A stretch of 64,000 nt of DNA from Bacteroidales bacterium (GCA_021740905.1 JAIOYV010000022.1:1-64000), one strand, 5' to 3'. Counted from the stretch's first letter, positions 37,977-48,400 are shown. Notes: a model not told the origin generated them from the sequence alone. Program-made: numbers and translations.

Positions 37977-38647
37977 ATCGCGTCTATCTGTCGCGATAAT
38001 CATTACCAAAAACACTAAGAAATGGCTATTGCGACATTTATCACGACATACTGTCGCGATAGGCATATAAGTGGATAAAGATGGTATTTCAAATGGTAAT
38101 GTGTCGAAAGGGGATGGAACAATTCCGAATCAAAGCAAATCGATAATCAAACCTTTTTGGGTTTACAGTGTCTAAGGGCGAAGACAGATAGGAATTAGAT
38201 AGGACTTAGATGAAAGTCAAGATAGAATATACACTTATATTACTGTATTTCTACATATTAGATTAAGATAGAAAAATAAACTTAGATAGATATTAAAATA
38301 GAAGTACTTCTGGCATAATTGAAGATAAAGCATAATAGACCTGGTGCAAATAATGTCAGGCTGTTTATTTTGGTAATGAAAAAAAGTGGGGAGTTGTTTT
38401 AAATACTACTACTGATAGTGTGACAGATAGGAAAATAATTGAAAGAAAAAGTGGGGAGTTCAGTTCAAAAAAGTGGGGAGTTTATGGGGTGCTTGTTTTA
38501 AGCAAAGACAACACAAACAAATATAGAACGTAAGAAAAAGGGTGATACGACAACTAATGAGAAATGAAAACTTATTAGCAAAAAGCTCTTGATAAATAAG
38601 GACATAGTTAATCACGACACAATCAATTTATTGTTTTCAAAAGAAAT
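37977..38647. other. AT-rich gap with hairpin and repeats, right edge of island
   Basis: About 670 bases with no gene. A hairpin at 38039-38061 (TATCACGACA with TGTCGCGATA, one mismatch) could end the DUF2130 transcript; the unit CTGTCGCGATA also occurs as a direct repeat at about 37988. From 38165 to 38310 the sequence is rich in GATAG motifs. Three 15-bp repeats follow at 38381-38482. Confidence 0.55.
38381..38482 (+). repeat. Three copies of a 15-bp repeat, possible transposon-end remnant
   Basis: AAAAAGTGGGGAGTT occurs exactly at 38381-38395, 38446-38460 and 38468-38482. A TGTCAGG sequence lies just before the first (about 38354). Multiple short direct repeats near a TG-starting end are how IS21-type transposon ends are built, so this may be the left-over end of such an element. 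No transposase gene is present. Confidence 0.5.
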
Positions 38648-38998
38648 TCAGCCCAAGGTAAGTGAACCGAGTTTATTAATTTTGGAACACCAATCAATTT
38701 CTGCAAAACTGTTTAGCGATTTCATTAACATCGGTTTATTGTTTCGTAATTCAATAATTATAAAAAACAGGGTATCGGTGTTCTCCTCCTCTACATCTAA
38801 AATGCCATTGAAAAGGATCTTTTCAGCTACTTCATGGACAATCTGTTGGTATAATTTCTCCTTCGACCTAAAATAGTAGAAAGTGGCCGCTTTATTTACA
38901 TTGGCTTCATCAGCGATCCGTTGCATCGATGTGGCATGAAAACCATACACCAGGAAAATTTCCCGGGCCGCATTAAATATTCTCTCTTCTGTTGTCAT
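38648..38998 (-). pseudogene. Truncated TetR-family regulator
   Basis: The first 50 residues are a standard TetR DNA-binding domain (TEERIFNAAREIFLVYGFHATSMQRIADEANVNKAATFYYFRSKEKLY). The protein ends after 116 residues (SKINKLGSLTLG) whereas TetR proteins are usually about 190-210, so most of the ligand/dimerisation domain is missing. The break is next to the repeat block at 38381-38482, in line with damage by an insertion. It sits at the 3' end of the minus-strand operon 45.2-39.0 kb, from which it is separated by a small gap. DNA-binding activity would be doubtful without a dimer domain. Confidence 0.7.
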
Positions 38999-39055
38999 TT
39001 CACAATGATTTTTAAGTTCAATCCATTCAAATAATAAGTAAGCATTGCAGCTAAT

Positions 39056-39475
39056 CTAAATCTTTCTCCATTTCACGGTTTTCCAAATAAAATATTTTGA
39101 ACCTATGGCAACAATCTCGTCCTGGTTGATTTCCGTGATCTTTAAATCGAAATACATCCCTCTTTCGGGACTGTACATGTTGCCATTCACCCACATTTTT
39201 TCTTTGCTGTCAAACTCCAGGTCTTTTATGATTACTTTCCCGATTAAAGGATCCTTGCTTCTGGAATTATCTGGATTATTGACATCAACAGTCTGTCCGT
39301 TTTCAAAATTATGTAAAGCAATAATTTTCCCAAAGTATTTTTCGTTGAGTTCGAAAATCTCAACATCGAGATTATTGGGCAAGTGATATTTGCCGATTAT
39401 CTCATCCCCTTTTTGGGCAAGCGAAACAGAGACAATTAATAAGAGAAGCGATACTGTCAATTTAATTTTGAGCAT
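39056..39475 (-). CDS. DUF2147 family exported protein
   Basis: A 139-residue protein with a signal peptide (MLKIKLTVSLLLLIVSVSLAQ). The DUF2147 pattern is visible: DEIIGKYHLPNNLDVEIFEL, FGKIIALHNFENGQ, DPLIGKVIIKDLEF, WVNGNMYSPERGMYFDLKIT. The family is a small periplasmic beta domain of unknown function. The start at 39475 is chosen for the signal peptide; an upstream ATG would add eight residues. Confidence 0.75.
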   Translation of the reverse strand: MLKIKLTVSLLLLIVSVSLAQKGDEIIGKYHLPNNLDVEIFELNEKYFGKIIALHNFENGQTVDVNNPDNSRSKDPLIGKVIIKDLEFDSKEKMWVNGNMYSPERGMYFDLKITEINQDEIVAIGSKYFIWKTVKWRKI

Positions 39476-39549
39476 TGTAATGAATTTTTGGGTTAACATT
39501 TATTTTTATTTTGAATCTTTTAAAATCGGATAGGCTTTCAATTAGAAGG

Positions 39550-40446
39550 TCAAAACCTTAGTTTTTCGGTCATAATCCCAAACCGGACCATACTGATATT
39601 ATGGTTGAAGTACATGTTGTAATAATCCATGCCTCGATATACCTGGGCAAACAATCCAATATCTTCTAAAAACCAGGGGTGATAATAAACCGTCATACTT
39701 GCCATTAGCCTGTTGATTGACAAAGCATCCCAACCGTTTATATCCCCAAACATCCAGCTTGTTTCGCCTTTAATCGAAATACTTGCATTCCTCTTTTGAT
39801 CCTCCATCCGGGTAGTGGGGATTTTAAAAACAGAAACCATACTGTTCCACCTGTACAAGCTATACGCCCCATGTAACTCATCTGCCGTCAAAGGTTTGGA
39901 ATGAATCTCGACGGATGTACTAAGAAAACGGACTGATTTTGTCCTTGTATTATAATTAGTGTGGATCAATCCCAACTCGCAATAATTGGTAGAAAAATCG
40001 CCGGTTTTAAGATTGACATCCCCATTTTGCAAATAAAAATCGCCATCCTGACCATTGGAATGATGGACCAGTTTTCCGAATGTGCTTACAGTTCTTAGTT
40101 CTGATTGAGGACTAAGCAAGTAGTAAACCGAAATTTGCGGTATGTAACTGGGAGTCCTCACCGGAAACGATTCTTCCTGGTACATCCTGATAATTATTTG
40201 GGGAGTAAAAACACCCATCAAGCGGGAATTTTTGCTTTTTCTGATATAAAAATTGGGTATCAGGTTCCCCTCGAACCAAAGCGGCTCGATGTTCCCGATA
40301 TCTGTTGGAAAGGTGATGTAACTATTGCCTAGACTAATTTGTGCGATGGTAGTAAGTGCGATTTTTGATACCGTATCTTTTTTTTGCTGCCCCATACAAA
40401 GTCCCGGCAATACAACGAAAAAACTGAGGATAAGTAAGTACGTCAT
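39550..40446 (-). CDS. Outer membrane beta-barrel with phospholipase A-like motif
   Basis: A 298-residue protein with a signal peptide (about 1-19) and barrel-type strands, ending in a beta-barrel C-terminus (MVRFGIMTEKLRF). The segment FGKLVHHSNGQDGDF has the H-x-S-N-G pattern that forms the catalytic centre of outer membrane phospholipase A, and FSTNY further on could supply the Asn. Family identity is inferred from this motif only; the activity is uncertain. It is 12 bases from the next upstream gene, thus part of the operon that starts with the TonB receptor. Confidence 0.55.
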   Translation of the reverse strand: MTYLLILSFFVVLPGLCMGQQKKDTVSKIALTTIAQISLGNSYITFPTDIGNIEPLWFEGNLIPNFYIRKSKNSRLMGVFTPQIIIRMYQEESFPVRTPSYIPQISVYYLLSPQSELRTVSTFGKLVHHSNGQDGDFYLQNGDVNLKTGDFSTNYCELGLIHTNYNTRTKSVRFLSTSVEIHSKPLTADELHGAYSLYRWNSMVSVFKIPTTRMEDQKRNASISIKGETSWMFGDINGWDALSINRLMASMTVYYHPWFLEDIGLFAQVYRGMDYYNMYFNHNISMVRFGIMTEKLRF

Positions 40447-40458
40447 TGTATGAAAAAA

Positions 40459-41094
40459 TTATCGATAAATTGCCACACCAAAACCAAGTTCTATTACATC
40501 CCTTATGGGGATGGAGGAATTGCCAAATTTGCTTGACAGGTATAAACCTCGGCTACCAATCCTGGCGTAAATGGCTGTTCCCGAGGCAGGGGTTTTGTTT
40601 CCCAACCATTTTGTTTTTATCTCACCACCGATAAATATTCCGGCATTTCTGCCTGGCGACCACCAATAATAATCTTTCGGGTAATGGTCGGGAAGCTTTA
40701 CCCAGTACTCGTTCCCAAACGTATGATGGGCAAACCAGCCAATGTTTAAAGGCAGAATTTCAATAGTTTCCGACAACCGGTATCTCAACAGCTTGGCGGT
40801 CGATTGCATACTTATGCTGTGCAGGTCATCGGCAGTGACCCATTTTGGCACATAGCCGTAAAAGAATGAAATATCCAGGCGATGATCGAAGAAAGTATAG
40901 CCCAACCCTGTTGATAGAAATCCAATTCCCCCCGCAAATTGGAGTTTCACATAGTCGGGCATATACTTTCGATATTGTAGGGAATCCTTGTCTTCCAAAT
41001 TATTCCCAAAAACACTGTACGAACAAATAGACAGTAAAAAGGTCGTTATCGTAAATACCTTAAAAACTGTGTGTTTCAAATTCAAATTTTCCAT
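40459..41094 (-). CDS. Outer membrane barrel-like protein
   Basis: A 211-residue protein with an N-terminal hydrophobic signal (about 8-30) and alternating strands (VKLQFAGGIGFLSTGLGYTFFDHRLDISFFYGYVP, TAIYARIGSRGLYLSSKFG, VIELGFGVAIYR). It may be a small outer membrane barrel. No named family recognised. The start overlaps the end of the metallophosphoesterase gene by 35 bases, so the two are translationally coupled. Confidence 0.6.
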   Translation of the reverse strand: MENLNLKHTVFKVFTITTFLLSICSYSVFGNNLEDKDSLQYRKYMPDYVKLQFAGGIGFLSTGLGYTFFDHRLDISFFYGYVPKWVTADDLHSISMQSTAKLLRYRLSETIEILPLNIGWFAHHTFGNEYWVKLPDHYPKDYYWWSPGRNAGIFIGGEIKTKWLGNKTPASGTAIYARIGSRGLYLSSKFGNSSIPIRDVIELGFGVAIYR

Positions 41095-41875
41095 TGCTGA
41101 TAGCTATCACATTAAACTTATTGTTTTGCACTCCATACACATTCACATAAGGGATGCTGTCGGGGTAGGGAAAATAGAACTCGTGCCCATGCAAATGCCC
41201 ATGAACGGTAAACATAACATTATTGTATTGGGCAAGGGTCGAACTAAAACTTTCTTCCAGCGAAGCATCGAAATCCCCATCCATCGGGGGCACATGAAAA
41301 AGTACTACGGCATGGGCGAAATCATTGTCGGGCCGTAATTGCGTTTCTAACCAGTCAATATCCGGGACATCCCCATTAAAAATGTATTCGCGGCTGTTTG
41401 TGTTGATAAAAACAAATTTGATATCAGCATAAATAAAGCTGAAATTAAATTCACCGTACATTTCGCTATAAGCCAACCCCCCGTTTCCTACCACATCGTG
41501 ATTTCCAACTACCACAAAATACGGAACATCGAGGTTTAGCAGATATGAATTGCCCCAGAGGTATTGTTGGGGCAATCCAAAATCTGCCATATCCCCCACA
41601 TGCACCACAAAATCGAAAGGTGTATTTTCATTCAGCCTGTTCGCGGCCCTTACAAAATTATCAAACTCATCGTAGAAGCGATGTGTGTCAGCGGTAAAAG
41701 CAATCCTGATGGTATCGTCCGCTTCCTGCCCGGCGATGGACTGAAGACTTGTTTGGTGTACATTTTTATGCTCACCTTTAAAATCTACCACGTAGGTGGA
41801 GTAGTCGAACATATCGCTACAGGCAACATAGCCCAAAAGGCTGATCAGAAGAAATATTTTTACAGTTGTTCTCAT
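41060..41875 (-). CDS. Calcineurin-like metallophosphoesterase lipoprotein
   Basis: A 271-residue protein. The N-terminus (MRTTVKIFLLISLLGYVACSD) is a lipoprotein signal with the lipobox Cys. The catalytic motifs of the metallophosphoesterase fold are all present: D-x-H in FTADTHR, GDMAD, GNHD, FHVP and GHLHGH, so a two-metal site is expected. The substrate (phosphate ester, nucleotide or phospholipid-derived) is unknown; its neighbour with a phospholipase A-like motif hints at phospholipid processing, which is only a guess. Start chosen at 41875 to give the lipoprotein signal; a longer start exists at 41899. Confidence 0.83.
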   Translation of the reverse strand: MRTTVKIFLLISLLGYVACSDMFDYSTYVVDFKGEHKNVHQTSLQSIAGQEADDTIRIAFTADTHRFYDEFDNFVRAANRLNENTPFDFVVHVGDMADFGLPQQYLWGNSYLLNLDVPYFVVVGNHDVVGNGGLAYSEMYGEFNFSFIYADIKFVFINTNSREYIFNGDVPDIDWLETQLRPDNDFAHAVVLFHVPPMDGDFDASLEESFSSTLAQYNNVMFTVHGHLHGHEFYFPYPDSIPYVNVYGVQNNKFNVIAISNGKFEFETHSF

Positions 41876-41895
41876 CTCTTTATGTCTGTGTTGGC

Positions 41896-42711
41896 TCAAA
41901 TGATTATTGTTTTTGATGCAAAACCATACGCATTAAAATAGCCCAATGCCCCATCCGATAAATTTGATGATGGATTTGAAGGTGATGTTGATTGCTCCAT
42001 CGGGCCTCCACCACTTTCATTTATCCGACCAAGGGTCCTAAAATATTCGTACACGCCTTTGTCGATAGTTTGCAGCAAAACAGTTACAGAATCGCCCGGG
42101 TTTAGCTTTACTTTATCCGGCCCTTCAATTAAGCGACGGTTCTTTATTTCACCATCCAGCAATTCGTCATCATCGACATAAGCATTGTAATGCACCTGGC
42201 CATTAATCAGTAAGATAAAGCGGTAGTAATTGCCCCTTCCTTTAGGATCGGTATAGTGAACATTCACGATCGAACTAATCTTATGAGGGCCTACATCGCT
42301 ACTGTATTCTATAGTTAGCGAGTCAATATTTACAGGATTGGGCATAATTGAAACAGCCTTGTAAGTTTTTCCGTTGGATGTAACTTCAAGTGAATAAATT
42401 CTGTCTGGTGTGCCATGTATTGCGCTTGTATTATAAGTGCCGGGGGTAGTTTCCGTTAAAATTTCTGTGTTTCCAGTATTATCACTAATCCTTACTACGG
42501 CAGCTGATACTGGAGGAAAAACATTGCTTTCGTCGAAGTTTACGGTTTGGGAAAGCCATACTGTATATGGCCCGGGCAGGTCAGAAATGTTGCTTTCGAT
42601 AACAATCTTGGCTTCTTTAGAATTGAGATCTATGTCGATTACTTTTTCGCAGGCGGAAAATAGTAAAATAAGAATTATTCCTGTTGATAATTTGAAAATA
42701 GGCTTTATCAT
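41896..42711 (-). CDS. DUF4249 lipoprotein
   Basis: A 271-residue outer membrane lipoprotein (signal MIKPIFKLSTGIILILLFSAC with Cys at the lipobox). DUF4249 hallmarks: CEKVIDIDLNSKEAKIVIE at the start of the mature protein and the beta-rich body. DUF4249 genes almost always follow a TonB-dependent receptor, as here (3 bases after the receptor stop), and probably act as its surface partner. Confidence 0.85.
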   Translation of the reverse strand: MIKPIFKLSTGIILILLFSACEKVIDIDLNSKEAKIVIESNISDLPGPYTVWLSQTVNFDESNVFPPVSAAVVRISDNTGNTEILTETTPGTYNTSAIHGTPDRIYSLEVTSNGKTYKAVSIMPNPVNIDSLTIEYSSDVGPHKISSIVNVHYTDPKGRGNYYRFILLINGQVHYNAYVDDDELLDGEIKNRRLIEGPDKVKLNPGDSVTVLLQTIDKGVYEYFRTLGRINESGGGPMEQSTSPSNPSSNLSDGALGYFNAYGFASKTIII

Positions 42712-42714
42712 TTC

Positions 42715-45033
42715 TCAAAATTTAAAGTTATACGAAATTGATGGTACCCAGCGAAACAGGGTAGTTTGTACGGCCTGTGTTTTTGTGAAATCATCGGGGT
42801 CTTGTTGGAAGGTTATTGAATATGCGTTTTCGCGGCCATAAGCATTGTACAATGAAAAGTTCCAGCTTGATTCAAACTTTTCTGTTTTTTTTAGTTGCCA
42901 GCTTGCCCCTATGTCAAGGCGATGATAAGCAGGCATCCGGTAGCCATTGCGTTCGGTGTAATAATTTACGACCTCCCCGGCCACTTCGTATTTTCCGCTT
43001 GGGAAGGTTACTGCATTTCCAGTATAATATACCCAGGTGGCCGAGAAAGTCCATTTAGGTGAAAATTCATACATGGCCACCGCAGAGAAATCATGTGTCC
43101 TGTCCTGTTTCGATGGGTAATATTCCCCATTATTTATTTCGTCTATTTTCTTTTCGGTGCGTGCCAGGGTGTAGCCAATCCACCCGTTAAGCTTGCCATA
43201 TTTCTTTTTGAGGGAGAATTCTATCCCATAGGCCCGGCCCGACCCATAAAGTAATTGTGATTCTACGTTTTCGTTAAAGCGGAGTTCTGCCCCGTCTTTG
43301 TAGTCGATCTGGTTTTGCAAGAATTTGTAATACACTTCAGAGGAAAATTCATAAGCATTGTCTCTGAAGTTCCGGAAATAACCAAGTGAGACCTGGTCGG
43401 CAATTTCCGGTTTTACGTTGTTGCTGTTTGGTATCCACAAATCGGTGGGGTTCCCGGAAGTAGAATTCGAGATGAGGTGCAGGTTTTGGGTATTTCTGCC
43501 ATACATTGCTTTAACAGAACTTTTCTCATCAATGATGTAATTGATTGCCAGGCGTGGCTCAATATTGAAATTTGTTTTTATAAATTCTCCGGAAGCATAA
43601 GTGGTGGTGTCCACGGTTTCGCCCGATGAATTGTAGGAGTAATAATCGCCCGGGCCCAACGAACTAAATGAAACCAGACGGATACCATACTCAAAACTAA
43701 GCAGGTTGTTCGGTTTATATTCGTGTGAGATGTAGGCCGCATTTTCCCAAGCGTACTTGTGGGGAAGGTTTAACTCGCTGATGGAAGAATCGCTTTCGGT
43801 AGTAATGGCGCCCGGTATTATTGTATGAGAAATAGAGTTTAGCCCCATTTTGAAAATATTTTTCGAATCCTTAAAGTATTGAAAGTCTTGTTTGATGTTG
43901 TAATCTTGTATCCTAGATATAATTTGCCCCTTAGTGCTTCCGAAATCGGAGTGAATGTTGTAATCGTAATTGCTAAATATTATTGAAGTGTTTGAGAATA
44001 TTCTATCATTGACGAGATGGTTCCATCGTACTGTCCCGGTTATATTTCCCCAATCAACGCCAACCTTATCTTTGAAACCAAGCACATCGCGGCCAAAATA
44101 GCCGGATATAAAAATCCTATTCTTGTCGTTTATGCGATAGTTTGCCTTAGCATTTAGGTCGTAAAAATAAAGTTTAGCCTGATTCACTGCGCTATCATTA
44201 GAAAGTTTAAGAAACAAGTCGGCATACGTCCTTCTGCCCGAAACAATGAAAGAACCTTTTTTATTTAGAATAGGGCCTTCGAGGGTCAAGCGCGAAGCAA
44301 TCAAACCAATACCTCCTTCTGCCCCGAATTCTTTATCGTTCCCATCTTTCATTTTAATATCGAGTACGGAAGAAAGGCGGCCCCCATATTCCGCTGGCTG
44401 GCTGCCTTTGTAAAGGGCAACATCTTTTATGGCATCGGAATTGAAAACAGAGAAAAAACCCAACAAATGCGAAGCGTTGTACACAGTTGCTTCATCCAAT
44501 AAGATCAAGTTTTGATCTGCAGCGCCACCCCGCACGTAAAATCCACTATTCCCCTCACCCGCCGATTTCACACCGGGCATCAACTGAATCGTTTTCAGAA
44601 TATCTTTTTCGCCAAAAAGAACCGGAATATTTTTTATTTCCTTAATTCTAAGTTTTTCTATCCCCATCTGTGTTTGTGTGATGTTTACGTCCTTTCTATC
44701 GCCGGCAATAATCACCTCCCCTATTTGGGTGTCCTTTTCGCCAAGAATAAAATTCAACTTTGTATTTTGATTTAATTCTACAATAATAGAATTGGGTTCG
44801 TAGCCAATAAATTGTGCTATTATGGTATAGCTTCCTTCAGGAATGGTAATGGAAAAAAATCCATACGCATTAGAGCTTGTGCCTGTGGCCGATAATTCTT
44901 TGATAAAAATTGTTGCACCGATCAATTCTTCTCCGGTTTTTGCATCTTTTACATAACCGCTTATCGTGTAATTATTCTCCGCATACCCATTTATAAGGCT
45001 GAACAGGAATAGCATATTAAAGGCTGTTCGCAT
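42715..45033 (-). CDS. TonB-dependent receptor with carboxypeptidase-like domain
   Basis: A 772-residue outer membrane receptor. It has a signal peptide (about 1-18), a carboxypeptidase-D regulatory-like domain (about 20-105: YTISGYVKDAKTGEELIGATIFI), a plug domain (about 125-225, with ENIPVLFGEKDILKTIQLMPGVKSAGEGNSGFYVRGG), and a 22-strand barrel ending in RWVPSISYNFKF. It imports a large ligand with energy from TonB. No SusD gene follows; the DUF4249 partner does instead, so it belongs to the DUF4249-type receptors whose ligand is unknown, not to a glycan SusCD pair. It overlaps the preceding small gene by one base (TAATG), a sign of coupled translation. Confidence 0.88.
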   Translation of the reverse strand: MRTAFNMLFLFSLINGYAENNYTISGYVKDAKTGEELIGATIFIKELSATGTSSNAYGFFSITIPEGSYTIIAQFIGYEPNSIIVELNQNTKLNFILGEKDTQIGEVIIAGDRKDVNITQTQMGIEKLRIKEIKNIPVLFGEKDILKTIQLMPGVKSAGEGNSGFYVRGGAADQNLILLDEATVYNASHLLGFFSVFNSDAIKDVALYKGSQPAEYGGRLSSVLDIKMKDGNDKEFGAEGGIGLIASRLTLEGPILNKKGSFIVSGRRTYADLFLKLSNDSAVNQAKLYFYDLNAKANYRINDKNRIFISGYFGRDVLGFKDKVGVDWGNITGTVRWNHLVNDRIFSNTSIIFSNYDYNIHSDFGSTKGQIISRIQDYNIKQDFQYFKDSKNIFKMGLNSISHTIIPGAITTESDSSISELNLPHKYAWENAAYISHEYKPNNLLSFEYGIRLVSFSSLGPGDYYSYNSSGETVDTTTYASGEFIKTNFNIEPRLAINYIIDEKSSVKAMYGRNTQNLHLISNSTSGNPTDLWIPNSNNVKPEIADQVSLGYFRNFRDNAYEFSSEVYYKFLQNQIDYKDGAELRFNENVESQLLYGSGRAYGIEFSLKKKYGKLNGWIGYTLARTEKKIDEINNGEYYPSKQDRTHDFSAVAMYEFSPKWTFSATWVYYTGNAVTFPSGKYEVAGEVVNYYTERNGYRMPAYHRLDIGASWQLKKTEKFESSWNFSLYNAYGRENAYSITFQQDPDDFTKTQAVQTTLFRWVPSISYNFKF

Positions 45034-45239
45034 TATTCAAAAATCAGAAAAAACACTTGCTCGTCTCCTTCTTCAAAAAGGCCCACTTTTCCTTCACGGT
45101 ACAGCCAACCAATGGCCATGTACAATTTAGCATCGGTAAGTTTTAATGCTTTTTTCAGGACTTTTGAATTACTCTCTCCGTTTTCTTCCAGGTATTGCCA
45201 GATCCTTCCGGCATTGGTACCAATTTCATTTTTCAACAT
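45033..45239 (-). CDS. Small winged-helix DNA-binding protein (DUF2582-like)
   Basis: A 68-residue protein of the winged-helix type (MLKNEIGTNAGRIWQYLEENGESNSKVLKKALKLTDAKLYMAIGWLYREGKVGLF), like the small PF10771 proteins. It is the first gene of the receptor operon and its last base overlaps the TonB receptor start codon. It may regulate the operon. I chose the start at 45239; a longer frame begins at 45320 but its extra residues do not resemble the family. Confidence 0.7.
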   Translation of the reverse strand: MLKNEIGTNAGRIWQYLEENGESNSKVLKKALKLTDAKLYMAIGWLYREGKVGLFEEGDEQVFFLIFE

Positions 45240-45305
45240 AATTTTATTTTTTAGTGTCCTATTAATAATATTCGTTCGATATTGAATGAGATTGAAGAAG
45301 ATTGA

Positions 45306-45403
45306 ATCTATTTCCATCAATCTATTATCATCAATCTATTATCATCAATCTATTTCCATCAATCTATTTCCATCAATCTATTTCCACCAATCTAATCCCA
45401 TCA
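45306..45403 (-). repeat. Seven-copy 14-bp tandem repeat after a stop codon
   Basis: On the plus strand the unit ATCTATTTCCATCA repeats at 45306, 45320, 45334, 45348, 45362, 45376 and 45390 with few changes, and a degenerate eighth copy lies inside the coding end of the RND permease. On the minus strand the array begins with the stop codon of that gene (TGA at 45403-45401). No spacers, so not a CRISPR array. Confidence 0.88.
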
Positions 45404-48400
45404 ATCTTTCTTCAACCTTTTTCTTTCCTGTCTTAGTTCAAACCTTTCTTTAATGGTATCCACCACATAATATACCATGGGGACTAAATACACTGTCAAT
45501 ATTAGCGATGACAACAGTCCGCCAATGATTACCCAGGCCAGGCCATTTTTCCACTCGGCGGCTGTACCTTTGGCCAATGCAATGGGCAACATACCAAATG
45601 CCATTGCCAGGGTGGTCATTAAAATTGGCCGCATACGCCCTTTCCCGGCAAGGACCAATGCCTCTTTAAAATGTGTGCCCCGCGCTTTTAGCTGGTTGGT
45701 GAAATCGACAATCAGGATTGCATTTTTGGTCACCAGCCCCATCAACATGATCAATCCCAATTGGGCAAACAGGGTCAAATCGTTCAACGATAGGTTTAAG
45801 GCCAGAAATGCACCAATGCCAGCTACCGGAATGGAGAACAGGGCCACAAAAGGATAAATATAGTTGTCGTACAAAGCCACCATAATTAAATAGATAAGGA
45901 TAAATGAAATCATCAGGACCGAACCCAGTGCCCCAAAACTTTCGTTCTGTGTTTTAATATCAGCGCCCCAAGTAAGTTGAACACCGTCGGGCAATGGCGC
46001 TGTTTCTAAGTAGGCGATTACATCGTCGGCCATGGTGCCCGATGGTCTGCCAAACGATTCGGCGGTTATGGTCACCGAGGGTTGCCTGTCCAAACGTTCG
46101 AGCAACGAGGGCGAATTTTCTTGTCGTACTTCGGCAAACTGCGACACCTCGATGGGCATCCCCATTGGGTTTACGATGGAAAGCCGTTGTACATCTTCAT
46201 AATTCCTCCGGCTAAAATCGTCAAGCCATATCCGAACCGGGTACTCTGTTCCGTTTTCGGTCAAGGTGGCATCGTCGTTTCCCGTAAAAGCTGTTCTCAA
46301 ATTCGATCCAACATAAGCCGTGCTCAGGCCCAAACGCTGCATCTTATCTTTATCAGGAATAACAATAAATTCAGGGCTTCCCTCTTCCACCGACAACTGA
46401 ACGTTATCGGCCCCCGGTATCACCTCGATGGCCGATTTGAGTTCGCTCCCCGTTTTCAAAACCAAATCCAGGTTGCTGCCGCTCAACGTTATTTTAATGG
46501 GTGCCGACTTGGGCAACAAACCCAAAACAGCCATCGAATAGTTGATATTCGGAAATTCGCTTTTCAGTTCTTCGCGCAACAATTTCATGTACGTTTCGGT
46601 GTCCGTGCTGCGTTCCTCCTCAGGTTTTAGCTGAATGGTAAATTCGGTGAGATTGGCCGAACCCACGCCCAAACTTCCTATGCCTGTGCTGGGTCCTGCC
46701 ACATTGCTGAACAGGGTTTCCACTTCGGGTTGCCGGATAATGAAGTCTTCAATTTTTTGCGATACGGCATTGTTCTGGAAAACGGTGGTCGATTTATCAA
46801 ATTCCAGGTTCATCCGAAACTTTCCCTGATCGCCCGTCGACATCATTTCCTTGCCTATGATGCCTTGCTTCATCATCACACCGGTCATCACCAAAAGAAA
46901 AATGACGATAGCGGTAAAGATCAGTTTATGGCCCAGCACCCATTCCAGTTGCTTGCCGTACCACTCGATAAATATCTCCAATTGCTTCTCGAACCAAAGC
47001 AAAAAGCGGTTGATAAAATTGGTGGGCCTGATGTTTTCCTTTTTCCCGATGCGCGAAGCCAACCAGGGTGTCAAAGTAAAACCGACCAGCAAACTGGTAA
47101 GTGTGGAAGTGATGACCACAATGGAGAATTGTTTGAGCATGTCGGCCACGAATACCTGCAAAAACAAGATGGGCAGGAATACCACCACATCGACCAGGGT
47201 AATGGAAATGGCCGAAAAGCCTATCTCCATACGTCCGTCCATAGCAGCGGTACGCTTGTCTTTGCCCATGTCGAGGTGCCGTTGGATGTTTTCGAGCACC
47301 ACGGTGGCATCGTCGACCAGGATCCCAATAATCAACGACATGGCCAACAAGGTCATCAGGTTTAGCGTGAACCCCAACAACCACATCACGGCAAAGGCAG
47401 TGACCAGCGAGGTTGGGATCGCGATCAGTACAATGATGGAATTCCGGTAGCTTCGCAAAAACAAAAGCATGACAAGCGAAACCAAGATCACGGCCAAAAG
47501 CAAATCGAAAACCACCGAGTTGACCGCCGCAATGGTTTTGTCGGTAGAATCATCGGCAATAATGAATTTCACACCTGATGTTTCGTTTTGCAGTTCGATG
47601 CTCTTTAGTTTTTCATGCACCAATTTCGAAACGTCCACCGCATTGGCATCGCCTTGTTTTTTCAATAAAAGACTAATCCCATTTTCTCCATTGAAACGAC
47701 TGACAGAGCTTATCTCCTTAATACCATCGCTTACGGTGGCCACATCTTTTACATACACGGGGCTGCCCGGAACAGACATTGCTACCTGTACGTCTTTGAT
47801 GTCCTGCACCGTTGCGAACTTCCCAATTAAACGGACCGAGTTGTTCACTTTGTCGGTTTGTACTTTCCCGGCAGGGATATCCAAGCCCGAGCGGTTTATC
47901 GCTTCCACCAACTGATAAAGCGAAACCTTATACAGCTTCAATTTATCCTGATTTACTTTTACCTGGATTTCACGTTCTTCGCCGCCCAAAATGGTGATCT
48001 CTGCCACCCCTTTCAATTGTTGGATTTGCGGCAAATAGTCGTCCTTCATTTTCTGATAAAATTCGGTCGGTGGCAAATTGCTTGTCGCGCTAATCGAAAT
48101 AATGGGCAAGTCGTTGGGCGACACTTTGCTCATCACCGGGCTTAAAATATCAGCCGGAAGGTCTTTCCTGATATTGTCGATGTAGCGTTGCGCATCCTGC
48201 ATGGCATTATCGATGTTGGTGCCGTATTTCAGATTGGCAATTATCACAGAGGCATTGGGCATCGACTTGGTTTCCAAATAATCGACACCTTCCAAATTGG
48301 AAAGGGCATCTTCGATTTTTCGCGAAACAGAAGTTTCCACTTCCTGCGGTTCGGCCCCGGGGTACATTGTTTTTATCACCACCACGGGCTGGTTGAAATC

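Noticed and set aside
45306-45403. Possible CRISPR array
   Set aside because: Units are contiguous 14-base repeats without spacers and there are no cas genes.
46730-47450. Several plus-strand open frames of about 200 codons
   Set aside because: Antisense shadows of the RND permease.
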